Below, one piece after another: positions 34,822-42,802 of a DNA stretch of 64,000 bases. The notes under the pieces were generated by a model. The model was not told the origin of the DNA. It worked only from the letters and a program-made list of their open reading frames with translations, and did no database searches. The DNA is taken from NCBI RefSeq assembly GCF_900100395.1, contig NZ_FNFB01000007.1:248001-312000 (forward strand), given 5' to 3'. The first letter of the stretch is position 1; every line of letters starts with the position of its first letter. Position numbers and translations under genes: made by a program. Source of the DNA: Nonomuraea maritima (GTDB lineage: Bacteria > Actinomycetota > Actinomycetes > Streptosporangiales > Streptosporangiaceae).

Positions 34822-34857
34822 GGAACGTCGTTCCAGAACTATACGGAATGGCGTTCC
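34822..34857. promoter_or_regulatory. two TetR operator-like 13-bp palindromes
   Basis: GGAACG-T-CGTTCC (34822-34834, perfect) and GGAATG-G-CGTTCC (34845-34857, one mismatch), centres 23 bp apart, plus a direct repeat of CGGAACG at 34811 and 34821. They lie between the hydrolase promoter and the TetR stub. Confidence 0.6.
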
Positions 34858-34880
34858 GGTTATGCAAGCGGAGGAGCGTC

Positions 34881-34940
34881 GTGACGGCGAGGGTCCGGAT
34901 GCCGACGACAGCGAGGGCGGGGTGGTGTTCGACGGTATGA
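34881..34940 (+). pseudogene. TetR repressor reduced to its N-terminal stub
   Basis: GTG 34881 has a very good ribosome site (CGGAGGAG) and begins MTARVRMPTTARA, the usual start of a known TetR subgroup, but hits TGA after 19 codons. No helix-turn-helix follows in any frame before the next gene. A deletion seems to have removed the body of the gene while leaving its promoter and operators. Confidence 0.45.
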
Positions 34941-34974
34941 GTGGTCCGGTGAACGTGCCAGGCGCCCGGCCAAG

Positions 34975-35622
34975 CTAGGGCTTGTTCAGATAAGCCAGTA
35001 CGGCGCGGACGCGGCGGTTGGTGTCTTCGTCGTCGACGATGTCAAGCTTGCCGAACATGGAGGTGGTGTACTTGCTGATGGCGCTGTCGCTGAGGAAAAG
35101 GCGGCGGCCGATGGCCTGGTTGGACAGTCCCTCTGCCATGAGAGCCAGCACGTCGTGCTCGCGCTCGGTGAGCCGCTCGAGTCCGCGGCTCGGGGAACTG
35201 CCGGACAGCAGCTTGGCGATGACCGCCGGGTCCATGGCGGTCCCGCCGCCCGCGACGCGCTCCAGGGCGCCGATGAACTGGTCGGCGTCGAACACGCTGT
35301 CCTTCAGCAGGTAGCCGACGCCGCCGGAGCCGTCGGCCAGGAGCTCACGGGCGTACAGCTGCTCCACGTGCTGGGAGAGGATGAGGACCGGCAGCCCGGG
35401 CATCTCGGCACGGGCGACGAGGGCCGCGCGCAGGCCCTCGTCGGACTGGTTCGGCGGCATGCGGACGTCGATGACGGACGCGTCCGGGCGCCATTTCCGT
35501 AGCGCCTCCAGCGTCTCGGGGCCGGTGGCCGCCGTGGCCACCACCTGGTGCCCGTACGCCTGGATCAGACGGACCATCCCCTCGCGCAGGAGATAGAGGT
35601 CTTCGGCTACAACGAGTCGCAT
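34975..35622 (-). CDS. NarL/LuxR-type response regulator
   Basis: 215 aa. Receiver domain with acidic pair Glu7-Asp8, phospho-acceptor Asp52 in SVIDVRMPP, and GYLLKD lysine. The C-terminal LuxR helix-turn-helix is LTEREHDVLALMAEGLSNQAIGRRLFLSDSAISKY. ATG 35622; it overlaps the upstream kinase gene by 16 bases, so the two are translated together. Activates unknown targets when phosphorylated by the kinase. Confidence 0.93.
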   Translation of the reverse strand: MRLVVAEDLYLLREGMVRLIQAYGHQVVATAATGPETLEALRKWRPDASVIDVRMPPNQSDEGLRAALVARAEMPGLPVLILSQHVEQLYARELLADGSGGVGYLLKDSVFDADQFIGALERVAGGGTAMDPAVIAKLLSGSSPSRGLERLTEREHDVLALMAEGLSNQAIGRRLFLSDSAISKYTTSMFGKLDIVDDEDTNRRVRAVLAYLNKP

Positions 35623-36854
35623 GGCAGCGCCATCCTCACACGGGTCGGGCCGCCCGGCGGGCTGCTGAGCTCCAGGGTGCCGTCGAAGATCGCCAGGCGG
35701 CGACGCAGACCGGCGAGTCCGCCGTCGGCGCGCACCTCGGCCCCGCCCCGCCCATCGTCCTCGACCTCGACGATGAGATCGCCGCCGTCCTGGGAGAGGG
35801 AGATACGCGCCCGGGACGGCTGGGCGTGTCTGACCGCGTTGGTCAGCAGCTCGGCGACGCCGAAGTAGAAGGCGGCCTCGATCGGCGGGTCCAGGCGCAG
35901 GCCGGCGTCGGCGCTGACGGCCACGTCGAGGGGAACGTCCAGGGCCAGGGCGCGGACGGCGTCGACGAGCCCCCGCTCGTTCAGCACCGGCGGGCTGATT
36001 CCTTTGACCAGTTCGCGAAGCTCGGCCAGAGAGGCGGCGGCACCGCCCCGTGCTTCCCGCATCAGCGCTTTCGCCTGGTCGGGGTCGTTCTCCATCAGTT
36101 TCTCCGCGGTCGCCAACGCTAGTCCGAGCGCGACCAGGCGGGCCTGCGCCCCGTCGTGCAGGTCCCGTTCGATCCGGCGGATCTCGGCGGCCTGCGCAAC
36201 CGTCGCGTCCGCGCGCTGGGCGGTCAGCTCCTCCACCCGCTCGGTCATCGTCATCGCGCGCGACGGGCGCAGGAAGCGGACAGCCACTGGCACGAGCAGC
36301 CGCCAGGCGTACGGGGCCGTGGCGATGGACACGACCAAGCCGAGCACCCCGGCGGGTACCCCCTGGCCGAGCACGAGGGCCGCCGCGACCACGCCGACCG
36401 GCTGAACGGACGCCACCACGCCCGCGGCGAACGGCACGATCCCGGTGAACCGCACGTCACGCCAGACGGCGGGATCCTTCCACCGCACCCGCCATTTCTG
36501 ATCCAGGACGGCATCGCGGCGGCTGCGCTCGTAGGTGAAGCCGTTCCACCAGTACCCGGTGGACATCCGCACCACCGGCCCGGCCTCCCGGTACCCGGCG
36601 GGGATGAAGGTGCCCGTCCACCTCGCCACCAGCGACCGGACCATCCGGCAGACCGGCCGGGACAGCCCGAGGGTGCCCACGCACACCAGCACGAAGGGCC
36701 CCAGCCACGACCAGGGGTTCCCCGCGCCCCACCAGATGGCCCACGCCATGGCCACGACCCACACGGTCGGGACCAGCATGGTGACGACCGCCACCACGCA
36801 CGACCGCACGAACCCCACGCCAACGCGTTCCGCCCAGATGCCCAACTGCCGCAT
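35607..36854 (-). CDS. sensor histidine kinase (HisKA_3 type)
   Basis: 415 aa. N-terminal membrane helices (residues about 20-65 and 145-185), a sensor region with WWNGFTYERSRRDAVLD resembling a PspC/YvfT-like sensor, then the dimerisation helix with phospho-acceptor His in ERDLHDGAQARLVALG and an ATPase domain with ELLTNAVRHA and DDGRGG. LiaS/DesK-type kinases of this class sense membrane or cell-envelope state. Pairs with the overlapping response regulator. Confidence 0.92.
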   Translation of the reverse strand: MRQLGIWAERVGVGFVRSCVVAVVTMLVPTVWVVAMAWAIWWGAGNPWSWLGPFVLVCVGTLGLSRPVCRMVRSLVARWTGTFIPAGYREAGPVVRMSTGYWWNGFTYERSRRDAVLDQKWRVRWKDPAVWRDVRFTGIVPFAAGVVASVQPVGVVAAALVLGQGVPAGVLGLVVSIATAPYAWRLLVPVAVRFLRPSRAMTMTERVEELTAQRADATVAQAAEIRRIERDLHDGAQARLVALGLALATAEKLMENDPDQAKALMREARGGAAASLAELRELVKGISPPVLNERGLVDAVRALALDVPLDVAVSADAGLRLDPPIEAAFYFGVAELLTNAVRHAQPSRARISLSQDGGDLIVEVEDDGRGGAEVRADGGLAGLRRRLAIFDGTLELSSPPGGPTRVRMALPCDSL

Positions 36855-37006
36855 GCTTTTCCTTCGCCGCTCTATTCGGTGCCTCTACTGTGCACCGCGC
36901 GGAGCGCGCCACTGACCTGGCCGGGCCGAGGAGTAGGTCTGGCCCCACCCCCCTGTGTGCCTGGACCGATACCGCCTCGGCGAAGCGCTTCGTAGCGTCG
37001 CTGAGC

Positions 37007-37405
37007 ATGAAATCCCACAACCCCCGCGCCTTCGAGACGGCGAAGAACAGCATCAAGGTGTACGGCGCACTCAGCGCCATCGCCCTTCTGGCCGTCATGG
37101 TGGTGTCGAGCAGCGGTCATATGGTGAACACGTTCATGTGGGTCCGGGCGGCCCTCCTGCCGGTGGTAGCCGTGTTGATCTACCGGATGACCGTCTCCGC
37201 TTCCCGGGGATCTCGACGGGCCTTCGAGCGCGTGAATGCCCTCACCGTCATCATGCCGATCGCGATCATCGGCATCGATCTGATCCCGGGGATCTGCCCG
37301 CTGTGGTACGCCGTGATGCAGGTCGTCTGCGTGCTGCCCGTCATCCGGGTCGCGTTCCTCACCCGCGGCTCAGCACTGCGCGCCGCTTTCCCCAAGAGGC
37401 GCTGA
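37007..37405 (+). CDS. small integral membrane protein, 132 aa
   Basis: Four hydrophobic segments: VYGALSAIALLAVMVVSS, MWVRAALLPVVAVLIY, LTVIMPIAIIGIDLI and YAVMQVVCVLPVIRVAFL. No family recognised. ATG 37007 gives MKSHNPRAFETAKNSIK, a plausible cytoplasmic N-terminus; there is no good ribosome site. Divergent from the sensor kinase by 150 bases, so it might be a target of that two-component system. Confidence 0.65.
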   Translation: MKSHNPRAFETAKNSIKVYGALSAIALLAVMVVSSSGHMVNTFMWVRAALLPVVAVLIYRMTVSASRGSRRAFERVNALTVIMPIAIIGIDLIPGICPLWYAVMQVVCVLPVIRVAFLTRGSALRAAFPKRR

Positions 37406-37439
37406 GATGGCGCCGCCCCGTGCGGGCGGCGCCTGCCGC

Positions 37440-37760
37440 TCAGATCTCGATCTCGGTTCTCATCGGCTGCCAGGGTGCGGCGTCGAACACCAGCATGATC
37501 GACACGATCTTGTCGCCGTCCAGCCGGAAGTGTTCGGCCGTGCGCTGGGTGCCGACCGGCGTCGCGGTGTGCACGTCGTACACGAGCGTGGCCTCCGCGT
37601 CGCCGTACAGCTCGCTGATCAGCTCGACGCCGGTCACGATGGACACGAATCCGGGCAGGGTCGCCAGATGGCCCGCTCGGTCGTCGGAGGTGATGAACGG
37701 GCTCTGGAAGCGGAACGGCTCTCCCAGGTGCGCCGCCGCCGCGGACGCCTCGCCGCGGAA
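37440..37760 (-). pseudogene. NTF2/SnoaL-like protein, N-terminally truncated
   Basis: AAAHLGEPFRFQSPFITSDD, LPGFVSIVTGVELISELYGD and HFRLDGDKIVSIMLVFDAAPW follow the NTF2-like fold to TAG-type stop TGA at 37440. The first helix is lost; upstream the frame runs into a TetR fragment in another frame, and no start codon with a ribosome site is found. Confidence 0.6.
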
Positions 37761-37765
37761 GCGCG

Positions 37766-37831
37766 CCTGAGGGTGGCGATGCCGATGCCGGCGCGGCGGG
37801 CGATCTCCTCCAGCGGCGCGTGGATCGCCCT
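37766..37831 (-). pseudogene. TetR helix-turn-helix fragment
   Basis: Twenty residues, AIHAPLEEIARRAGIGIATL, in a frame different from the NTF2 piece. IARRAGIGIATL is the TetR recognition helix, normally followed by YRRF. Both ends are cut. Confidence 0.6.
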
Positions 37832-37980
37832 TGACCCGGTACGACGACGTCCGGACCGTGCTGAGCAGCCCGGCGTTCAGCGCCGACGGCACCCGTCCCG
37901 GCTTCCCCGTGTTCTTCCCGGGGCAAGCGATCTGCCGGCTGCTCGGAGTCCCGGCGCTGCTCGATGTGGACCAGCCGTCA
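37831..37980 (+). pseudogene. cytochrome P450 fragment with internal deletion
   Basis: TRYDDVRTVLSSPAFSADGTRPGFP is the usual P450 N-terminal region; it jumps after FFPGQ straight to AICRLLGVP, which in P450s lies further on. The heme-binding part is absent. The fragment ends at the stop of the serine hydrolase on the other strand. Confidence 0.6.
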
Positions 37981-39000
37981 GAAGGCGAACTGCCGGAAGG
38001 CGTTGCGGATGTTCATGAGTGGGTCGCGTTCGCGGGAGTAGAAGAGCTTGTTGGTGAGGAGGGCGGCCCAGCGCGACTGCTTGGGGGAGACCCACAGCGC
38101 CGTTCCGGTGAAGCCGTAGTGGACGTAGGTGTCGTCGCAGTCGGGGGCGGGGTGCCAGAAAAGGCCGCGCCTCGGGGTGAGGTTGCCGGTGTGGATCTGG
38201 AGCGACTCGGTGATCCAGGTGTCGCCGAAACCCGCCTCGGGTGTGGGCGTCAGCAAGTGGCGTTGGAAGCGTGCCAGGTCGTCCAGGGTGGAGAAGGCGC
38301 CGGCGATGCCGCACACGCCGCCGAGCAGGCGCGCGGAGAAGTCGTGCGCGGTCCCTTGCAGGTGCGTGCCGGTGTCGGGGTCGAACTCCGTCGGCGCGCA
38401 CCGCTGTCTGTCGGCGTCCGGGAGCGGGCCGAAGCGGGTGCTGCGCATGCCGAGCGGCTGCCAGATGCGCTCGGCGGCGAGCCGGTCCAGCGGGGTGGCG
38501 GTGAGGTGCTCGGCGAGGAAGCCGAGGATCAGGGCGGCGCGGTCGGTGTACTCGACGGCTTCGCCCGGCGGGCGGTGCAGCTCCTCACGCAGGACGCCGT
38601 CCCTGATCGTGCGAGGGTCGGTGCCGTAGAGAGCTTTCAGGTTGGCGCGCAGCGGTACGCCGGCGGTGTGGGTGAGCAGGTGGCGGGCGGTGACCCGGCC
38701 GAGCGGGCGGCCTGCCACCTCCGGCCAGAAGCCGCCCAACGGGTCGTCCAGCGGCAGTCGCTGCTGCTCCCACAGATGGCCGACGACCGCCCACACGGTG
38801 ATGATTTTCGTGAGGCTGGCGATGTCGAAGACCGTGTCGCGCCGCATCGCCGAGCCGGGGACGGCAGGGTCGGCCGGCCCGCATGCTCCCCACGCGAGCA
38901 TGCCGTCGGCGTCGCCGACAGCCCACACGGCGCCGGGGAACACCGCCTCGCGCACGCCCTGCTCCAGCAGCCGGGTGATCGACTCGCGCACGTCGTCCAT
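37978..39000 (-). CDS. serine hydrolase of the beta-lactamase/penicillin-binding fold
   Basis: 340 aa. SLTK supplies the nucleophile Ser and Lys (motif I); YTD corresponds to YxN (motif II); HYGFTG is the third motif (K/HxG). This places it with class C-like esterases and DD-peptidases. No signal peptide is visible, so it may act in the cytoplasm on esters or peptides. ATG 39000 has AAGGGA upstream. It is last in a same-strand series after an ArsR-type regulator, a MurE-like ligase and a kinase-like protein (87-base gap), suggesting a joint peptide-related task. Confidence 0.85.
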   Translation of the reverse strand: MDDVRESITRLLEQGVREAVFPGAVWAVGDADGMLAWGACGPADPAVPGSAMRRDTVFDIASLTKIITVWAVVGHLWEQQRLPLDDPLGGFWPEVAGRPLGRVTARHLLTHTAGVPLRANLKALYGTDPRTIRDGVLREELHRPPGEAVEYTDRAALILGFLAEHLTATPLDRLAAERIWQPLGMRSTRFGPLPDADRQRCAPTEFDPDTGTHLQGTAHDFSARLLGGVCGIAGAFSTLDDLARFQRHLLTPTPEAGFGDTWITESLQIHTGNLTPRRGLFWHPAPDCDDTYVHYGFTGTALWVSPKQSRWAALLTNKLFYSRERDPLMNIRNAFRQFAF

Positions 39001-39087
39001 GGCCGTCCCTTGTGACTGACACCGGTGTGGCGCAGCCGCCTCACGCTAGCGGAGCTCCTCCCGACCGGCGTGCGTCTTCCGAGGCTT

Positions 39088-40149
39088 TTACCCGAGTGGC
39101 AGGGTGTGCCGCCCGGCGACCTCGCGGATCTCCTCCAGCGGGTACGGGGTCTTCCTGCTCTCGCTCTGCCGGCCGTGGTAGAAGTCGTTCAGCACGGTGG
39201 CCAGCGGGCTGTGCCGCTGCAGCAGGGTCGCGACTCCGGCGGGCAGCCCGGTCGGCGGCTTTCCCGCCGCCCACTCCCGCACCAGTGCGCGACGTCTCTG
39301 CCAGCCGACCCCGTGGAAGGTGCCGGCCAGCCAGTTCACCAGGTACGTCAGCGTGAAGGTGCGGTCGTAGGTGAGGTGCCGGCGGTAGAAGGCCTGCTCC
39401 TCCTCCGACAGGTCGAAATCGGTCGACACGGCCTGCCCGAAATCCGTCAGGTAGAAGCGGCGCCCGTCGGTCAGGACATTCTCGAAGTGCGCGTCGAAGT
39501 GCAGGAGACCGCCCGCGTTCATGAAGGACACGGCCTCACGCAGTCCCTCGTCCGCCAGGGAGCAGGCGCGGTCGGCGTCGCCCGCGCGCACCCGCTCCTC
39601 CAGCCACTCGCGCAGGTTGCAGGGGAAGTGCTCCAGGAAGAGCGTCACGCTCGCCGGCGCCTCCGCCAGCGCTTCGAGGCGGCGGCGCACGCCGGGCGCG
39701 CCCTCCCAGAAGGTGACCGCCCGATCGATGTCGGCCAGGTCGCCGTACAGCCGAAGAGGGGCGGCGTTGGGCAGGACCCGCCAGTGGTACAGCAGCGGGA
39801 AGCCAGGGAACCGGCCGGTCAGCACCCACTCGGTGGTCATCGTGTGCGCGGCCAGCTCGCGCCAGGCGCCGAAGCCGGGGGAGCCGATGCCGTACTGGCA
39901 GAAGGGCGGCAGGTCGAAGAGGTTGGCCGTCGAGTGCGGGTGGCGCAGTTCGAGATCGGTGAGGGGCACCCGTTTGACGAAGACCGAGGTGCCGCCGACC
40001 TCGAGCCGCGCGGACGCCCCGCCGATGCCGGTGCCGAGGGGGACGGCCTCGCGCTCCAGCAGGTGGGCCAGTTGCCGGTCGTCGTAACGGGCCAGGGCCC
40101 TGGAGACGTCACGGTGGGCGGTCGATCGCGGGTCCGTCATCGTGATCAC
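39088..40149 (-). CDS. protein-kinase-fold protein (small-molecule or peptide kinase)
   Basis: 353 aa. A glycine-rich entry (LGTGIGGASARLEVGG), VFVKRVPL with the ATP-binding lysine, catalytic loop LLHFDAHFENVL (the HxDxxxxN pattern) and metal site YLTDFGQ follow the kinase/APH fold. The C-terminal lobe holds the pair HLTYDRTFTLTYLVNWL. The GTG start overlaps the MurE-like stop by 4 bases (GTGA), so the two proteins are made in a coupled way. Kinases of this sort phosphorylate antibiotics, sugars, or metabolites; the MurE partner suggests an amino-acid or peptide substrate. This is inference. Confidence 0.8.
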   Translation of the reverse strand: MITMTDPRSTAHRDVSRALARYDDRQLAHLLEREAVPLGTGIGGASARLEVGGTSVFVKRVPLTDLELRHPHSTANLFDLPPFCQYGIGSPGFGAWRELAAHTMTTEWVLTGRFPGFPLLYHWRVLPNAAPLRLYGDLADIDRAVTFWEGAPGVRRRLEALAEAPASVTLFLEHFPCNLREWLEERVRAGDADRACSLADEGLREAVSFMNAGGLLHFDAHFENVLTDGRRFYLTDFGQAVSTDFDLSEEEQAFYRRHLTYDRTFTLTYLVNWLAGTFHGVGWQRRRALVREWAAGKPPTGLPAGVATLLQRHSPLATVLNDFYHGRQSESRKTPYPLEEIREVAGRHTLPLG

Positions 40150-41618
40150 TTCACTGACTGCGGCGAGGTGGACAGGTCGCGGACGACGCTCATGTCGTCG
40201 AAAGGGATCTTGCGGGCGCCGATGAGCTGGTACGGCTCGGCGCCCTTGCCTGCGATCAGGACGACGTCGCCGGGCGAGGCGATCCGCAGCGCGCGAGCGA
40301 TCGCCTGCCGGCGGTCGGTGATGCGCTCCACGGCCGCGTCCGTCGCCTGCACGCCGGGCAGGATCTCATCGATGATCGCCTCCGGGTCCTCGGTGCGGGG
40401 ATTGTCGCTGGTGACGATGACGACGTCGGAGTACGTCCCGGCGATCTCACCCATCGGGGCGCGCTTGCCGGGGTCGCGGTCGCCGCCGCAGCCGAAGACC
40501 GTGATGACCCGGTTGTCGGCCCACTCGTGGATCGTGGCGAGCATCTTGTCCAGGGAGTCGGGAGAGTGCGCGTAGTCGACGATCACCGCCACCCCGGCCG
40601 GGGTGGTGTACGTCTGGACGCGTCCGGGGATGGGAGGCAGCGCCTCCACGGCATCGAGGAGCGCGTCCGGGTCGTGGCCCAGCGCGTGGCCGGTGGCGAG
40701 CGCGGCCAGCGCGTTGGAGACGGCGAACCGGCCGGGAACCGGCACCCGCGCCGGGCGGCGGCGGCCGTCGTGGTGCAGCACGAACGCGGTGCCGGTGGCG
40801 TCCACGCGCAGGTCCGTCGCACGGAAGCGCGCGCCGGCGTCGTCCAGTGCGTACGTGGTCACCGCGCCCGGCATCAGGGAGGCGATGTCGGCACTGACGG
40901 GGTCGTCGGCGTTGGCCACCGCCTGCCGGCACAGCCCGCCGAACAGCAGGAGCTTGGCCTGCTTGTACGCCTCCATGCTGCCGTGGTCGTCCAGGTGGTC
41001 GGGGGTGAGGTTGGTGAACACGCCGACGTCGATGTCCGTGGCGTCCAGTCGGCGCTGGGTGAGCGCCATCGACGACGCCTCCATCACCACCGTGCCGGCC
41101 CCGCGATCCCGCATCGTGCGCAGGATCTGCTGCAGCTCTATCGCCTGCGGCGTGGTCCGGTCGTACGGGATCGGCTCGTCGCCGACGCGGCACCCCTCGG
41201 TGCCGATCACGCCGACCCGCGCACCCGCGCGCAGTGCCGCCTCGGTCATGTAGGACACGGACGTCTTGCCGTTCGTGCCCGTGATCGCCACCACGCGCAT
41301 CTCCCGTGAGGGCTCGCCGAAACAGCGGGCGGCCACGAACGCGGCCGCCGCACGCGTGTCGGCCACCTGGACCACGCACACATGCGGCGGCACGGGAAAG
41401 TCGAGCGGACGCTCCACGAGCACCGCGGTGGCGCCCCGCGCGACGGCGTCGGCCACGAAATGGTGCCCGTCGGTGCGGCTGCCGCGCATGGCGACGTACA
41501 GATCTCCGGCGGTCGTGCGCCGCGAGTCGCAGGTGAGGCCGGCACCGACCTCGGCCAGGTCGGGATCGCCGTGAAGGGGCCGGTGTTCGTACCCTTCCAG
41601 CAGGTCACGCAGCATCAT
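40146..41618 (-). CDS. MurE-like UDP-MurNAc-tripeptide ligase paralogue
   Basis: 490 aa Mur ligase. N-terminal domain with TCDSRRTTAGDLYVAMRG; ATP loop GTNGKTSVSYM; middle domain with NLTPDHLDDHGSMEAYKQAKLLLF including the carbamylated-lysine position; C-terminal domain with SDNPRTEDP, the DNPR signature for meso-diaminopimelate. The usual EVSSHAL is EASSMAL here (His to Met), and GKGHE is GKGAE, unlike housekeeping MurE. No dcw cluster genes are near, so this is a paralogue that may attach an amino acid to a special substrate or supply a modified precursor. Ten bases after the ArsR-type gene; coupled to the kinase. Confidence 0.82.
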   Translation of the reverse strand: MMLRDLLEGYEHRPLHGDPDLAEVGAGLTCDSRRTTAGDLYVAMRGSRTDGHHFVADAVARGATAVLVERPLDFPVPPHVCVVQVADTRAAAAFVAARCFGEPSREMRVVAITGTNGKTSVSYMTEAALRAGARVGVIGTEGCRVGDEPIPYDRTTPQAIELQQILRTMRDRGAGTVVMEASSMALTQRRLDATDIDVGVFTNLTPDHLDDHGSMEAYKQAKLLLFGGLCRQAVANADDPVSADIASLMPGAVTTYALDDAGARFRATDLRVDATGTAFVLHHDGRRRPARVPVPGRFAVSNALAALATGHALGHDPDALLDAVEALPPIPGRVQTYTTPAGVAVIVDYAHSPDSLDKMLATIHEWADNRVITVFGCGGDRDPGKRAPMGEIAGTYSDVVIVTSDNPRTEDPEAIIDEILPGVQATDAAVERITDRRQAIARALRIASPGDVVLIAGKGAEPYQLIGARKIPFDDMSVVRDLSTSPQSVK

Positions 41619-41628
41619 GCTTGCTCCC

Positions 41629-42702
41629 TCAGCGCAGGACGGCCGTCAGCAGGTCGGCGCCCAGCGCCGTCAGATCGGGCAGATTGACGCTGTAGCGGAC
41701 GTACCGACCGTGCCGCCGGGCCGTGAGCAGGCCCGCGCGGCGCAGGACGGCCAGGTGGCGGGAAACCTCCGGGGGAGACAGTTCCCACGCGTGGGCCAGC
41801 TCACCGGTGGTGTGCGGGCCGCGGGCCAGGGTGCGCAGCAGCCGCAGCCGTACCGGATGCGCGAGTGCCTCCAGCCGGAGGGTGACCGTCTCCAGCGACA
41901 CCGGCTGCGACGGACCTGCCACGGGGTACTGGACCACCGGCTGCCACCCGGGCGCGTGGATCACCACCAGGTGCGGGCGGCCATAGACGCTGGGCAGGAA
42001 GGTGACCCCGGTGGCGGCGGTCGCCGTGTCCTGCAGTTTGTCCACGAAGACGCTGTCGCCGTCAGGAGCCGGCGTGATCGCGCCGGAGACCGACGCGAGC
42101 GCCGCCGCGACGCCCTGGCGCTGCAGCAGGTCGTTCTTCAGGCGCAGGTCGGTGGCGAGTTGCACGGCGGCACCCGTCCAGGCGGTGTCGAAGAAGGCCT
42201 CGGCGCACTGTTCGAGCGTGTGACGCACCCGCGCCCGCACCGCGGCCGGGTCGGCGAGCAGCCGTTCCGCGAAGGCCTGCTGAAGCGCGCCGCGAGCCTG
42301 GGCCAGGTCCAGGGCCCGCTGGCGCGCCGTCGTGTCGGTGAGCGGCGACGGCCCGCCGAAGTGGACCCGGTTGCTGCCGCACGTGGTGGTGAGCGCGGCG
42401 GCCACGTACGTCTCGTCGTCGATGCGGTCGACGTCGTCCAGTTCTTCGGCGAGGGTCGGCCGCGGACGCGCCGGCACCAGGAAGTCGGCGCGTGAGGAAC
42501 GCCAGAGGAACTCCGCCTCCCTGAGCCGCTCGGCCAGCTCGGGCCGCAGCCCTGCCCACACGTCGCCGGCCCAGCCGGCGAGCTGCGGGTGATGCCCGGG
42601 TTCGGCCAGCACGTGCAGCATCGCGGTCAGCTCGGCCAGCGGGGAGACGGCGAACCGCACCCGGCCGGACGGCGGGCCACTGAGGTCGATCCGCAACGTC
42701 AT
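41629..42702 (-). CDS. DUF5937/ArsR-type transcriptional regulator
   Basis: 357 aa. The first 250 residues form a DUF5937-like ligand domain; the last 90 are an ArsR winged helix: LEALAHPVRLRLLRTLARGPHTTGELAHAWELSPPEVSRHLAVLRRAG. No metal cysteines. It heads the MurE-kinase-hydrolase series and is divergent from the MFS exporter at 42803 across a 39-bp inverted repeat, its likely operator. Confidence 0.87.
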   Translation of the reverse strand: MTLRIDLSGPPSGRVRFAVSPLAELTAMLHVLAEPGHHPQLAGWAGDVWAGLRPELAERLREAEFLWRSSRADFLVPARPRPTLAEELDDVDRIDDETYVAAALTTTCGSNRVHFGGPSPLTDTTARQRALDLAQARGALQQAFAERLLADPAAVRARVRHTLEQCAEAFFDTAWTGAAVQLATDLRLKNDLLQRQGVAAALASVSGAITPAPDGDSVFVDKLQDTATAATGVTFLPSVYGRPHLVVIHAPGWQPVVQYPVAGPSQPVSLETVTLRLEALAHPVRLRLLRTLARGPHTTGELAHAWELSPPEVSRHLAVLRRAGLLTARRHGRYVRYSVNLPDLTALGADLLTAVLR

Positions 42703-42732
42703 CCCCTCATCATCGCTGGTCGGACGGACGAA

Positions 42733-42771
42733 GGCCGCGTCGATTGACGGTCTGCGTCAATCGACGCGGCC
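42733..42771. promoter_or_regulatory. 39-bp inverted repeat in a divergent promoter
   Basis: GGCCGCGTCGATTGACG (42733-42749), five bases, CGTCAATCGACGCGGCC (42755-42771): 17-bp perfect arms. Lies 30 bases upstream of both the ArsR-type regulator and the MFS start. Its core TTGACG-N5-CGTCAA resembles operators of ArsR-like repressors. Confidence 0.75.
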
Positions 42772-42802
42772 GGCCCGGCGGCCGCGACGCACTGTTGACG
42801 CC

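Noticed and set aside
34544..34978. 144-residue plus-strand open frame
   Set aside because: Its first half is antisense to the hydrolase and its second half runs through operators and the TetR stub in another frame.
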